Origin: Pseudomonas sp.
Lineage (GTDB): Bacteria > Pseudomonadota > Gammaproteobacteria > Pseudomonadales > Pseudomonadaceae
NCBI RefSeq assembly: GCF_030684895.1
Contig: NZ_JAUXXP010000011.1
Span: forward strand, 1 to 64,000
Length of the DNA: 64,000 nt
Direction of reading: 5' to 3'
Shown here: one piece after another, positions 28,114 to 38,191 of the stretch
Layout of the letters: each line of letters begins with the position of its first letter
Position numbering within the stretch: position 1 is the stretch's first letter
The notes under the pieces: model-generated
Seen by the model: the letters and a program-made list of their open reading frames with translations, nothing else
Databases searched by the model: none
What the model was told of the DNA's origin: nothing
Translations under genes and position numbers: made by a program

Positions 28114-28219
28114 ACTCCCCTCCTTTTATAAGCACACGCCAGCATCCTGTACGCATCTGTACAGGCACCGTACAATGCGGGCCATTCAAAATCTCTTGCA
28201 ACCGACAGAACAGCCAAAT

Positions 28220-29935
28220 ATGCGTACCAGCCAGTTCCTGCTCTCGACTCTGAAAGAAACCCCATCCGATGCCGTGGTGATCAGCCATCAGCTGATGCTG
28301 CGTGCCGGCATGATCCGCAAGCTGGCTTCCGGCCTGTACACCTGGCTGCCCATGGGCCTGCGTGTGCTGCGCAAGGTTGAGAAGGTCGTGCGCGAGGAAA
28401 TGAATGCCGCTGGCGCTCTGGAAGTGCTGATGCCGGGCATTCAGCCGGCAGAGCTGTGGCAGGAATCCGGTCGCTGGGAGCAGTACGGCCCGGAACTGCT
28501 GCGCATGAAGGATCGCCACGGCCGCGACTTCTGCGCCGGTCCGACCCATGAAGAAGTGATCACTGATCTGGCGCGCAACGAGCTGAACAGCTACAAGCAG
28601 CTGCCGATCAACCTGTATCAGATCCAGACCAAGTTCCGCGACGAAATCCGTCCGCGCTTCGGCCTGATGCGTGGCCGCGAGTTCATCATGAAGGACGCTT
28701 ACTCCTTCCACGTCGACCAGGCTTCGCTGCAAGAAACCTATGACCGCATGCACCAGGCCTACTGCAACGTATTTACCCGCCTGGGCCTGAATTTCCGCCC
28801 TGTACAGGCGGACACCGGCTCCATCGGCGGCACTGGCTCCCACGAATTCCACGTACTGGCCGACTCCGGCGAAGACGATATCGCCTTCAGCGACAGCTCT
28901 GACTACGCCGCCAATATCGAAAAAGCCGAAGCAGTACCACGCGAAAGCAGCCGTGGCGCAGCCACTGAAAGCATGCGCATGGTTGACACCCCGGACACCA
29001 AAACCATCGATGCACTGGTGACAGGTTTTGGCCTGGCCATCGAAAAAACCATCAAGACCCTGATGGTCCATGGTGCTAAAGAAGGCACTCTGGTGGCGCT
29101 GATCGTACGTGGCGACCACGAACTCAACGAGATCAAAGCTGCCAACCTGGAAATAGTTGCCAGCCCACTGGTGTTCGCCAACGAAGCTGAAATTCGCGCA
29201 GCCATCGGCGCAGGTCCTGGTTCGCTGGGCCCGGTCAATCTGCCGATCCCTTGCGTGGTCGACCGCTCGGTTGCCTTGATGAGCGACTTCGCCTCGGGTG
29301 CCAATATCGATGACAAGCACTATTTCGGCGTCAACTGGGAGCGCGACCTGCCGCTGCCGGAAGTGGCCGACCTGCGCAACGTGCTGGCCGGCGACCCAAG
29401 CCCGGATGGCAACGGTACTCTGGAAATCAAGCGCGGCATCGAAGTCGGGCATATCTTCCAGCTGGGCACCAAGTACAGCGAAGCGCTGAACTGCCAGGTG
29501 CTGGGTGAGAACGGCAAGCCGGTGATTCTGACGATGGGCTGCTATGGCATTGGCGTTTCGCGCGTGGTGGCGGCAGCCATCGAGCAGAACAACGATGACC
29601 GCGGCATTCTCTGGAACGACGCCTTGGCGCCTTTCCACATCGCCCTGGTGCCGCTGCGTTACGAAACCGATGCCGTGCGCGAAGCCACCGACACGCTGTA
29701 TGCGCAGCTAACTGCTGCCGGCTATGAAGTGCTGCTCGATGACCGTGACAAAAAGACCAGTCCAGGCATCAAATTCGCCGATATGGAACTGATCGGCATC
29801 CCGCATCGCATCGTCGTCAGTGATCGCGGCCTGGCCGAAGGCAACCTGGAATACAAGAGCCGCAAGGAAACCGACGCCCAGGCCGTGCCTGTCGCCGATA
29901 TCCTGAGCTTTATCCAGGCCCGCATCAGCCACTGA
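28220..29935 (+). CDS. proS: Prolyl-tRNA synthetase (bacterial type)
   Basis: A 571-aa class II synthetase. The class II core contains [11 protein letters not shown], motif 2 ([26 protein letters not shown]) and motif 3 ([14 protein letters not shown]). The long insertion between motifs 2 and 3 (about 225-400) is the YbaK-like editing domain that clears Ala-tRNA-Pro. The C-terminal anticodon-binding domain is at about 475-570. The ATG at 28220 gives the usual [15 protein letters not shown] start; 59 upstream in-frame codons are spurious. Confidence 0.97.
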   Translation: MRTSQFLLSTLKETPSDAVVISHQLMLRAGMIRKLASGLYTWLPMGLRVLRKVEKVVREEMNAAGALEVLMPGIQPAELWQESGRWEQYGPELLRMKDRHGRDFCAGPTHEEVITDLARNELNSYKQLPINLYQIQTKFRDEIRPRFGLMRGREFIMKDAYSFHVDQASLQETYDRMHQAYCNVFTRLGLNFRPVQADTGSIGGTGSHEFHVLADSGEDDIAFSDSSDYAANIEKAEAVPRESSRGAATESMRMVDTPDTKTIDALVTGFGLAIEKTIKTLMVHGAKEGTLVALIVRGDHELNEIKAANLEIVASPLVFANEAEIRAAIGAGPGSLGPVNLPIPCVVDRSVALMSDFASGANIDDKHYFGVNWERDLPLPEVADLRNVLAGDPSPDGNGTLEIKRGIEVGHIFQLGTKYSEALNCQVLGENGKPVILTMGCYGIGVSRVVAAAIEQNNDDRGILWNDALAPFHIALVPLRYETDAVREATDTLYAQLTAAGYEVLLDDRDKKTSPGIKFADMELIGIPHRIVVSDRGLAEGNLEYKSRKETDAQAVPVADILSFIQARISH

Positions 29936-29961
29936 TCTCAGCCCTTTTAGCAAGAGTCGTC

Positions 29962-30915
29962 ATGTTCAAGCGAAACACCCTCAGCCTCATCGCCACCCTG
30001 CTGGGTGGCTCTCTGCTACTCAGTGGTTGCGCCAATCAGTTGCCGCAGCGCAGCGAGCACGAGGAGCGCGTCGAGCGCAAATTGCTCGATCACAGCCTGC
30101 AGATCGATGTCGGTGAGCCACGCGTGCTGGAGTTGCCACAACGCCGCGTACGCGTGCATGAACAGAAGACCTTCGAGGTCACGGCGTTTGACGTGACGCG
30201 CCGCTATGACCGCTATACCCCCTACCAGCCCTGGCGCGAACTCTATGAAGTGCCGCTCGGCGCACTGGCGATTGTCGGTGGCATCGGTGCCAACGTACTC
30301 AACGTGGTACTGCTCGGCAGCCTGCCGGATACCGTCACCAAGGACTGGATCAGTTACGGCTTTGCCGGGCTCAACCCGGCGATGAACGTCGAATCCAACG
30401 GGCGCTCGCAACAGAACCTCGCCACCCTCGAGGAGCGCCGCCAGGATGCGCGCATGGAGTATTCCAGCCTGCCATGGGCCGAGCGTCCGGTACTGGTTAA
30501 AGCCGGCGCACAGAGCCATGAGCTGCTCACCGACCGCAATGGCATCCTGCGCCTGAACTTGCTCGACAGCCCGTTTGCCGAAGAGGATGTCACGCGTATT
30601 AGTACCCTACTGCTGACCGTGGAAGATGATCAGGGCTCAGCGCGCGCTGATGCCTCCCTGCTGGTCAGCCGCACCCTGCGCGGCAAACTGCAGGAAGCCC
30701 ACCAGCTGATTTACAACGACCTTGAAGGTGACGACGTTGCCCAGTGGGTACATCGGGTTAAACGCCTGTCAGAGCTGGGCCTGGAAGAGGAAGCCAGCGA
30801 GCTGGAACAGAGCCTGATCGAACTGACGCGCAATGATCCGGAACTGCAGAAGATCTTCCTCCAGGCCCTGACCAAAGACGCCGGCCGCCTGGTCGCCGAT
30901 CCTGGCAACGACTGA
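29962..30915 (+). CDS. Putative lipoprotein of unknown function
   Basis: A 317-aa protein with a lipoprotein signal (lipobox LSGC, Cys23). Asn at +2 and Ala at +1 fit outer-membrane sorting. The mature part has a Gly/Val-rich hydrophobic segment (about 95-120) and a Leu/Glu-rich helical C-terminus (about 220-310). I do not recognise a domain. It lies between proS (26-nt gap) and a lytic transglycosylase (7-nt gap), so an envelope role shared with the latter is plausible but unproven. Confidence 0.8.
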   Translation: MFKRNTLSLIATLLGGSLLLSGCANQLPQRSEHEERVERKLLDHSLQIDVGEPRVLELPQRRVRVHEQKTFEVTAFDVTRRYDRYTPYQPWRELYEVPLGALAIVGGIGANVLNVVLLGSLPDTVTKDWISYGFAGLNPAMNVESNGRSQQNLATLEERRQDARMEYSSLPWAERPVLVKAGAQSHELLTDRNGILRLNLLDSPFAEEDVTRISTLLLTVEDDQGSARADASLLVSRTLRGKLQEAHQLIYNDLEGDDVAQWVHRVKRLSELGLEEEASELEQSLIELTRNDPELQKIFLQALTKDAGRLVADPGND

Positions 30916-30922
30916 CGCCCCC

Positions 30923-31495
30923 ATGCTGCAGCGCCTGACCTGCACCCTACTCGGCCTACTGCTCTGCAGCGTGGCGTATGCCGACGTGCGCCAGGCGCCG
31001 GAGACGGAACTGCGCACACTGCTGCAACAGACCGTGGCCCAGGCCGACAGCTTTCAGGATCGTTTCGATGCCGAAGTCTGGCTGTTGGATATGTCCACGC
31101 GCATGCGCCGTTATATTCCGGATGCCGAGCAACGCCTGAGCCTGCTGCGCCTGGTACACCGCGAAGCCAGTAAAGCCGGCTTGCGCCCCGACCTGATGAT
31201 TGCCCTGATTCATGCCGAAAGCCATTTCGACCGTTTCGCCATATCTTCAGTCGGCGCCCAGGGCATGATGCAGGTGATGCCCTTCTGGAAAGCCGAACTG
31301 GGCCGCCCGCAAGACAACCTCACCGACAACGCCACCAACCTGCGCTATGGCTGCACCATCCTCAGCTTTTATTTACGCAAGGAAAACGGCGACCTGAACC
31401 GCGCACTGGCGCGTTACAACGGCAGCCTGGGCAAACACACCTACTCGGCCAAGGTGGTCGGTTTCTGGCACGACTTCTGGTATGTCAAACCGTAG
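30923..31495 (+). CDS. Soluble lytic transglycosylase, SLT (GH23) domain
   Basis: A 190-aa periplasmic murein-cleaving enzyme. A signal peptide (about 1-20, ending AYA) is followed by a helical segment and an SLT domain (about 85-175) with catalytic Glu99 in ALIHAESHFD and the GAQGMMQVMP and RYGCTIL family motifs. It starts 7 nt after the lipoprotein gene, giving an operon with proS and the lipoprotein. Its stop codon is the first base pair region of the palindromic element at 31495-31561. Confidence 0.92.
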   Translation: MLQRLTCTLLGLLLCSVAYADVRQAPETELRTLLQQTVAQADSFQDRFDAEVWLLDMSTRMRRYIPDAEQRLSLLRLVHREASKAGLRPDLMIALIHAESHFDRFAISSVGAQGMMQVMPFWKAELGRPQDNLTDNATNLRYGCTILSFYLRKENGDLNRALARYNGSLGKHTYSAKVVGFWHDFWYVKP

Positions 31496-31561
31496 ATGGG
31501 TTAGCGGCGCAGAGCACAAGACGCATGCACAACATGCCTCCCATGCGACGCTTAACCCATC
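31495..31561. repeat. Palindromic intergenic element (GATGGGTTA ends)
   Basis: Inverted ends GATGGGTTAGCG (31495-31506) and CGCTTAACCCATC (31549-31561) match with one inserted base, with an inner hairpin of GCATG/CATGC near 31524-31538. It overlaps the last base of the transglycosylase stop codon and lies before the convergent acyP, so it may also act as a terminator. The style is that of REP/MITE-like elements. Confidence 0.7.
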
Positions 31562-31567
31562 AACGAC

Positions 31568-31843
31568 TCAGCGCCGTACGATAAATCCGGCAACTCCCTG
31601 CAACGCCTGATCCTGCAGCTCCAGCGCGGTCACGTCGGCAGCCTGCGGCCCTTGCTCTAACCAGCTTGCTAACTCGGCCACTGCAGCTTCATCACCCTCG
31701 AACAGCACCTCGACCCGGCCATCGGCCAGGTTGCGCACCCAGCCATCGAGATCCAGACGCTCAGCCTGCTCTGCGGTCGTTTGGCGAAAACTGACGCCCT
31801 GAACGCGACCGCTGACGTAACCATGCTTGCAGATACGCGCCAC
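31568..31843 (-). CDS. acyP: Acylphosphatase
   Basis: A 91-aa enzyme hydrolysing acyl phosphates. Catalytic Arg20 lies in GRVQGVSFRQ and Asn38 in GWVRNLADG, the two invariant residues of the family. The start chosen is GTG at 31843, 4 nt after the upstream gene's stop and preceded by GGAGGG; a longer frame would overlap the thioredoxin-like gene. It forms a two-gene unit with that gene. Confidence 0.93.
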   Translation of the reverse strand: MARICKHGYVSGRVQGVSFRQTTAEQAERLDLDGWVRNLADGRVEVLFEGDEAAVAELASWLEQGPQAADVTALELQDQALQGVAGFIVRR

Positions 31844-31847
31844 GGCT

Positions 31848-32327
31848 CTAGCCCTCCGCCTTGAGCGCAGCCAGGCGAGCACTCAGGCCGGCCGCCGTCT
31901 GCTCACCCAGCAGGCGCTCACGCATACGACCCTGATCATCGACGATATAGGTCACCGGCAGCACCTCGGCACGCGGCAGCTGATAGCGCTCAGCCGGGTC
32001 CTGCGCCAGCACGGTAAAGGTGATGCCCATGTCTTGCGCTGCCTGACTCAGTTTCTCGCCCTGCAGCGCATCGAAATTCACCCCCAGCACCTGCACGGAT
32101 TGCTCCTTGAACTGTTTCTCCAGAGCATTGAGTTCAGGGATCTCGGTGCGGCAGGGTGCGCACCACTGCGCCCAGTAATTAATCACTAACCACTGGCCAT
32201 CCAGGCGCTCAACCGCTACCTTTCGTCCATATTGATCGACGCCTATGTCTTCAGCGCAACCGGCCAGAATCAGACCTATGCCTACGCCCGCAACAGCACG
32301 AATGATCGCCTGGAAACGCATTCCCAT
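31848..32327 (-). CDS. TlpA-like thioredoxin-fold lipoprotein
   Basis: A 159-aa membrane-anchored periplasmic thiol-disulfide protein. It has a lipobox LAGC with Cys24 and a thioredoxin fold with the redox pair CAPC at 56-59 (YWAQWCAPCRTEIPEL). The cis-Pro loop appears as EVLPVTYIVD. The start at 32327 (MGMRF) is chosen for AGGGAG at 8-nt spacing. It resembles PA0953 of PAO1. The partner proteins are unknown; it probably keeps periplasmic or cytochrome thiols reduced. Confidence 0.9.
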   Translation of the reverse strand: MGMRFQAIIRAVAGVGIGLILAGCAEDIGVDQYGRKVAVERLDGQWLVINYWAQWCAPCRTEIPELNALEKQFKEQSVQVLGVNFDALQGEKLSQAAQDMGITFTVLAQDPAERYQLPRAEVLPVTYIVDDQGRMRERLLGEQTAAGLSARLAALKAEG

Positions 32328-32357
32328 GCATTCGCTCCCTGATTCCATAAGGTTGAT

Positions 32358-33767
32358 ATGACATTAGATGCCTTGCGCCTGGAAGTGCCAGACATCCTCG
32401 AAACCGAGGTCGCACCGTTGGCCGACCTCAATGAGCAGCTGGCCCAGGCCCGTCTGCAGCCGCCAGAACTGGCCTTGCAGCAAGCGCTCGGCCTGCTCTT
32501 CAGGCTGAACCGCAGCGCCATGACCTTACTCGAAAGGCAGCGCGCACTGCAAAGCTTCAGCGATCAGTACCGGCATTACAGCAAGGCCTACCAGGGCGAA
32601 AACCCCCCCACGGCGTTGTTCGTGCATCTGTGCAGTGAACTGGCTATCGGCTTCAAACGTCTGCTGCTGCAAATCCTCCAGGGCCGTCAACCATCACGCC
32701 CGCACCTGGCCTGGTGCCTGTATATGGCTCAGCACTTTCTCGCGCAGAGCCTGCTGCGCCACTACCAGCTATATCAGGAACCACCGCCCAGCCTGTGGCG
32801 TGACAGCCATCTGCTGTACTGGATCGGTGAGCATCAGGATTGCTTAGACGAGCCAGTGGCGGCAGCGTTTACCCCACAACCGGCCAACACCATGCGCGGC
32901 ATCTACCAGCAGATGCTGCTGTTGTCGCTGAGCAACCCGTTTCACCTCGCCGATGGCGAATGCGCACTGCTGTTCGGCGCGCTCTCGCCGCTGGCCGGGC
33001 TGGCGCGCCTGCTGCCCTGGGACGAGGACGATGAAATCGAAGGGCCAACCATCGACCTGACCGAGGCGCAGCCCTGCCTGAGCTACGCCCAGACACCAGA
33101 AGGCAGCGCTGACTATTTGCGCCGCTTCGAGCTGGGCGCCCTGCTGGTAGCTCTGCATGAGCCCGCACCACTGCAAAGCAAAGCGGAGCGCCAACTGCTG
33201 GAGCGCGTGCAACAACACTGGCTGGGGCGCCAGCAACGCCGACATACCCGCGCCGACCACAGCTCCGAATGCAACATTATCGTCGGCCTACCCGGCATCC
33301 ATGCGCAACTACTGGAACAGCGACCGCTGCGCACCAGCGCGCAGATGCTCGACGCCAGCGCAGGCGGTGCACGCCTGCTGTGTAATGCCGACCAGGCCGC
33401 GCAACTGTCAGTTGGCCAGCTTGTGCTATTGATCACCGGCAGCGATACACCGACCCTAGCCCTAGTACGTTGGCGGCATCTGAATAGCGAAGGCCTGCAC
33501 CTGGGCCTGCGTTACCTGAAAGGCCTGCCGCGCCCGGTCTGGCTGCGGCGCGCGCCCAGCGCCCAGACTCACCCGGGCGTGCTGCAAAGCACCCCGGCAC
33601 CGGGCAACGGTTGGCATCACGGCTTATGGCTGCCTAACGGGCAGTTTGTTGAAGGGGAAAATGTCTGGCTGCAACTGGCCAGCGCGCACAACCAGGCAAT
33701 TCTGCCGCTGCCGACCGCCAATCTGGTCACCGCCTCCGTCACTCGCTACCCGATGCAGCTGGCTTAG
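32358..33767 (+). CDS. PilZ-like domain protein
   Basis: A 469-aa cytoplasmic protein. The N-terminal about 300 residues are Leu- and Gln-rich helical sequence that I do not recognise. The C-terminal part has the PilZ c-di-GMP-binding elements RxxxR (QRRHTRADHSSE, about 297-308) and DxSxxG (DASAGGA, about 331-337), spaced a little wider than usual. This suggests a c-di-GMP receptor, possibly an effector controlling surface behaviour. It is divergent from the thioredoxin lipoprotein gene with only about 30 nt between starts. Confidence 0.72.
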   Translation: MTLDALRLEVPDILETEVAPLADLNEQLAQARLQPPELALQQALGLLFRLNRSAMTLLERQRALQSFSDQYRHYSKAYQGENPPTALFVHLCSELAIGFKRLLLQILQGRQPSRPHLAWCLYMAQHFLAQSLLRHYQLYQEPPPSLWRDSHLLYWIGEHQDCLDEPVAAAFTPQPANTMRGIYQQMLLLSLSNPFHLADGECALLFGALSPLAGLARLLPWDEDDEIEGPTIDLTEAQPCLSYAQTPEGSADYLRRFELGALLVALHEPAPLQSKAERQLLERVQQHWLGRQQRRHTRADHSSECNIIVGLPGIHAQLLEQRPLRTSAQMLDASAGGARLLCNADQAAQLSVGQLVLLITGSDTPTLALVRWRHLNSEGLHLGLRYLKGLPRPVWLRRAPSAQTHPGVLQSTPAPGNGWHHGLWLPNGQFVEGENVWLQLASAHNQAILPLPTANLVTASVTRYPMQLA

Positions 33768-33851
33768 ACACTGTTGCCGATACGCTAAAACTGCGAGAAA
33801 GGTCACGCCGAACGGCGGCCGAGCGCACAGTTTCATCGGAGGGGCCAAGCT

Positions 33852-33857
33852 TATAAT
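33852..33857 (+). promoter_or_regulatory. Possible -10 box for the 130-aa unknown gene
   Basis: A perfect TATAAT lies 50 nt upstream of the ATG at 33907. A TTTCAT 15 nt further upstream (33831-33836) is only a weak -35. Confidence 0.4.
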
Positions 33858-33906
33858 TCATCGCACTCACGCTTGATGCGATCCGTTATTAGCCTGGAAC
33901 ACAACC

Positions 33907-34299
33907 ATGACCCAAGCCCTCGATAAGTTGGTCGGCCCCGTGCCATCTGCCATCGTCAATCTCGCCCGCTTACAGGTCACCCCGTACGAAGGGCGCGTCG
34001 CTGAGTTCAACGTAGCCGCCTGGCTGCACCTACCGGGGCTGGCCAACCTGCCTGTATCCCTGTTGATCAGCTACCGCGACGGCACCACCCGCCGCGAAGT
34101 GATGGTCGATCACGGCAAGGTCAATCAGCACAGCAAGATTCTGCTTTCCAGCGTGGCCCGCCTGCCGGTGAAGCTGAAGATCGAAGACATGCAGGTGCGC
34201 CTGCGCTCTGCCGTGCCAGCGACCAGCCTGGTGGTCGAGGAGCTGTTTGTGCAAGCGGTCGAGTTACCACAAACCGACAGCCGCCAAGCCCTCGCCTGA
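33907..34299 (+). CDS. Conserved hypothetical protein, 130 aa
   Basis: A soluble protein with no signal or membrane segment. Alternating hydrophobic stretches (about 36-65 and 80-118) suggest a beta-rich fold, such as a beta-sandwich (LPVSLLISYRDG, LPVKLKIEDMQVRLRS, TSLVVEELFVQAVELP). I recognise no motif. A typical intrinsic terminator follows the gene, so it is probably transcribed alone. Codon use is like the neighbours, which supports a real gene. Confidence 0.72.
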   Translation: MTQALDKLVGPVPSAIVNLARLQVTPYEGRVAEFNVAAWLHLPGLANLPVSLLISYRDGTTRREVMVDHGKVNQHSKILLSSVARLPVKLKIEDMQVRLRSAVPATSLVVEELFVQAVELPQTDSRQALA

Positions 34300-34317
34300 T
34301 AGCACCCCGTAGCACAC

Positions 34318-34345
34318 AAGCCCCGCGCACTGACGCGGGGTTTTG
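34318..34345 (+). terminator. Terminator downstream of the 130-aa unknown gene
   Basis: A 7-bp GC stem (34321-34327 with 34334-34340), a 6-nt loop and a TTTT tail. Confidence 0.85.
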
Positions 34346-34348
34346 CGT

Positions 34349-34570
34349 TTAGCGCGAGAGCACTCCTGCAGGCCCACACTGGGTGTCAGAATCAGGTCGC
34401 GTGACAGTTTCAGATAAGCCAGAAGAGTGGGGCTGCTCAGTCGGGTTGGAGTTGACCAAGGACTGCGGCCAGCTGCTAAAGCGCAGGCCGGTGATGCGAT
34501 TAAGGCGCTCGAGCGCCTCTTGCGGATCACGTTGATACAGATGAATCACTTTGCCTTTAGTGGCTGTCAT
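34349..34570 (-). CDS. Small conserved pseudomonad protein, 73 aa
   Basis: The N-terminal half (KVIHLYQRDPQEALERLNRITGLRFSSWPQSL, broken here as residues 7-38) is charged, helix-forming and looks conserved. The C-terminal half is Ser/Pro/Thr-rich and probably disordered. The ATG at 34570 has AAGG five bases upstream. No membrane segment or signal is present. I know no function. It is convergent with the preceding gene and separated from yihY by about 170 nt that hold nothing evident. Confidence 0.65.
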   Translation of the reverse strand: MTATKGKVIHLYQRDPQEALERLNRITGLRFSSWPQSLVNSNPTEQPHSSGLSETVTRPDSDTQCGPAGVLSR

Positions 34571-34737
34571 AACGCCTTCACACTCCGCCAATCCCTGCCC
34601 TGCTGGCAACCTGATCGCTATCTGCAAGACAAATAGCCAGAAGCGTGCCAGCTTCCTTTTAACCGCGTTTGGCGACCTTCATGGTCGTCCGAGCCATCAT
34701 GCGCCATCAGCACAACGCCGCAAACTGACGTTTTACG

Positions 34738-35967
34738 TCACTTTGCCGGCTCAGCTTCAGGCTGCAGCCACTTCGCCAGGTCTTCACCAAATAGCGCCGC
34801 CTGCTCTTCTTGCAACTGCACCAAACCACGGCGCAGCGCCGGATACCAGACCTCATCGAGCTGCTCGGGCAGGTTCTCCGCCCTGGGCAGCGGCCAGGGA
34901 CTGTGGCTAAGCAATTGCTGCAGCGAATAATGACCAAGGTCACGGCTCAACACCCAGGTACCGGAACCGGTCGGGGCAATCAGTTTCTGCTGCTCAAGAA
35001 ACACCAGAATCTCTTCCCACTCATGCTCCGCCAGCGACCAGCCCTGGCGCTGCACATCCAGCAAACGTACTTTCAAACCCGACTGCTGGCGCTCGTAGAA
35101 CACCCGCAGCACGCCAAGCGCCATCAATAAACGCGGCACCGCACGCTTGCGCCACTGCTGGGAAAACCCCAGGTTACAGACCAGTTCGGCGCCAAACAGC
35201 ACGATCAACCAGGACAGATAGATCCACAACAGAAACAGCGGCACCGTGGCAAATGCACCGTAAATCAACTGATAACCGGGAAACAGGCGCACATACAGGC
35301 CGAACAGCATCTTCGCCACTTCGAACAGAATTGCCGCGAACAAGCCGCCTAGCAGCGCATGCCGCACCGGCACCTGAGCATTCGGCACCGTGGCATACAG
35401 CAAGGTGAATGCAGCCACGCTAAACAGCAGCGGCATAAATTTCAGCAGCGCCTGGGCACCGAGCAAGGCATCCGGGCCGGAGATCAGTGACAACGACGTG
35501 AAGTAGGTACTGATGGCAAAGCCACCGCCAAGCAACAACGGACCCAGGCTGAGAATCGCCCAGTACAGCAGAAAGCTCGACACGCCCCGACGCGGCTGCC
35601 GCACGCGCCAGATGGTGTTGAAGGTCTTCTCGATCGTCACCAGCATCCAGAACGCCGTCGCCGCCAACACCGCCACACCAATCCAGGTCAGCTGGCGCGC
35701 CTGAGTGGTGAAATCGCGCAGGTATTGCTGCAGGGTCTCACCGGCAGAGGGCACGAAGTTGCGGAAGATAAAGCTCTGAATCTGCTCGCCGGTATCCTGA
35801 AACGCCGGAATGGCCGAGAGCATGGAAAAGGTCACCGTCATCATCGGCACCACCGCAAACAGGGTGGTGTAGGTCAAGGCCGCCGCATTGCTGGTGCCTT
35901 GGTCGGCGATAAAGCGTTGCAACAAAAAACGCCAGAACTCCAACAGGTTGTTAACACGCTGCAGCAT
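34738..35967 (-). CDS. yihY: YihY/BrkB-family membrane protein
   Basis: A 409-aa inner-membrane protein, once called RNase BN in error. About six membrane helices occur within residues 25-270 ([56 protein letters not shown] and others). The family sequence [27 protein letters not shown] is near 230-256. The cytoplasmic C-terminal extension (about 280-409) resembles a winged-helix fold. Its function is unknown. It is divergent from the arsC-like gene, as in PAO1 (PA0951/PA0950). Confidence 0.9.
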   Translation of the reverse strand: MLQRVNNLLEFWRFLLQRFIADQGTSNAAALTYTTLFAVVPMMTVTFSMLSAIPAFQDTGEQIQSFIFRNFVPSAGETLQQYLRDFTTQARQLTWIGVAVLAATAFWMLVTIEKTFNTIWRVRQPRRGVSSFLLYWAILSLGPLLLGGGFAISTYFTSLSLISGPDALLGAQALLKFMPLLFSVAAFTLLYATVPNAQVPVRHALLGGLFAAILFEVAKMLFGLYVRLFPGYQLIYGAFATVPLFLLWIYLSWLIVLFGAELVCNLGFSQQWRKRAVPRLLMALGVLRVFYERQQSGLKVRLLDVQRQGWSLAEHEWEEILVFLEQQKLIAPTGSGTWVLSRDLGHYSLQQLLSHSPWPLPRAENLPEQLDEVWYPALRRGLVQLQEEQAALFGEDLAKWLQPEAEPAK

Positions 35968-36074
35968 GCCCTCTCCTTAGCCATTTGCATCCCGGCAACC
36001 TGCACTACAGGCGCAGGCGTAAATGCCGTTAGCGGTTAGAATAGCCGCCATCGAAGGTAACCGGCGACCCGAAC

Positions 36075-37433
<1,359 letters not shown>

Positions 37434-37438
37434 GGGGC

Positions 37439-37475
37439 AACGCTGAGCCTGGCTGCACGCAGGCTCAGCGTTTTA
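37439..37475 (+). terminator. Strong terminator after the arsC-wrbA-DUF2069 unit
   Basis: A 12-bp stem (37439-37450 with 37461-37472, including A/T pairs) and a 10-nt loop, ending in TTTT. It lies between convergent transcripts and may also act on hda. Confidence 0.9.
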
Positions 37476-37486
37476 TAGCGAGCGCT

Positions 37487-38191
37487 TTACCAGCCGAGGG
37501 TTTCTTTAAGAAAGGGGATGGTCAGCTTGCGCTGGGCTTGCAACGACGCCTGATCCAGGCGCTCAAGCAAATCGAACAAGGCGCTCATGCTGCGCTCGCC
37601 ACGGGTGAGGATAAAACGCCCGACATCATCACTCAGGTGCAGCCCGCGGCGTGATGCGCGCAGTTGCAAGGCACGCAATTTGTCCTCGTCGGACAGTGAT
37701 TGCAGTTGAAACACCAGTGCCAAGGTCAGGCGCGATTGCAGGTCAGCCAGTTGCACTGGTAACTCGCGTGGCGAACTGCTGGCAGCCAGCAACAGACGCC
37801 GGCCGCTGTCGCGTAGACGGTTGAACAGGTGAAACAACGCCTCTTCCCAGTCACTGCGTCCGGCCACCGCATCCAGATCATCCAGACAAACCAGCTCGCA
37901 CTGCTCCAGATTGTCGAGTAGCGCAGGGCCGTACTCGACCACCTCGGCCAGCGGCAGATACACCGCTGGCTCGCCGCGCTGCTCAAAGCGCAGACAAGCC
38001 GCCTGTAGCAAATGACTGCGCCCCACGCCCTCGCCACCCCACAGATAAATCAGGCTTTCCGTCCAGCCGGCATCGGCCTCGCACAGACGCTCGACATAGC
38101 CAAGCGCCGCAGCGTTGGCTCCGGGGTAGTAATTGGCGAAAGTGGCGTCGTCACGCAGACGCACGCCTAAAGGCAGTTGTATGGGTGTCAT
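37487..38191 (-). CDS. hda: DnaA regulatory inactivator Hda
   Basis: Hda binds the beta clamp and stimulates ATP hydrolysis by DnaA to prevent re-initiation. This 234-aa AAA+ protein has an N-terminal clamp-binding motif (PIQLPLGV, about 3-10), a Walker A-like GGEGVGRSHLL, a Walker B segment LVCLDDLDAV and a C-terminal lid. The ATG overlaps the stop of the upstream AI-2E-family gene (ATGA). Confidence 0.94.
   Translation of the reverse strand: MTPIQLPLGVRLRDDATFANYYPGANAAALGYVERLCEADAGWTESLIYLWGGEGVGRSHLLQAACLRFEQRGEPAVYLPLAEVVEYGPALLDNLEQCELVCLDDLDAVAGRSDWEEALFHLFNRLRDSGRRLLLAASSSPRELPVQLADLQSRLTLALVFQLQSLSDEDKLRALQLRASRRGLHLSDDVGRFILTRGERSMSALFDLLERLDQASLQAQRKLTIPFLKETLGW

Noticed and set aside
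28147-28164. LexA-like palindrome CTGTAC...GTACAG before proS
   Set aside because: The half-sites are 12 nt apart instead of 10, and proS is not a plausible SOS gene. It may still be another operator.
28016-29638. 540-codon open frame on the minus strand opposite proS
   Set aside because: Antisense shadow of a secure synthetase gene, without motifs or a convincing start.
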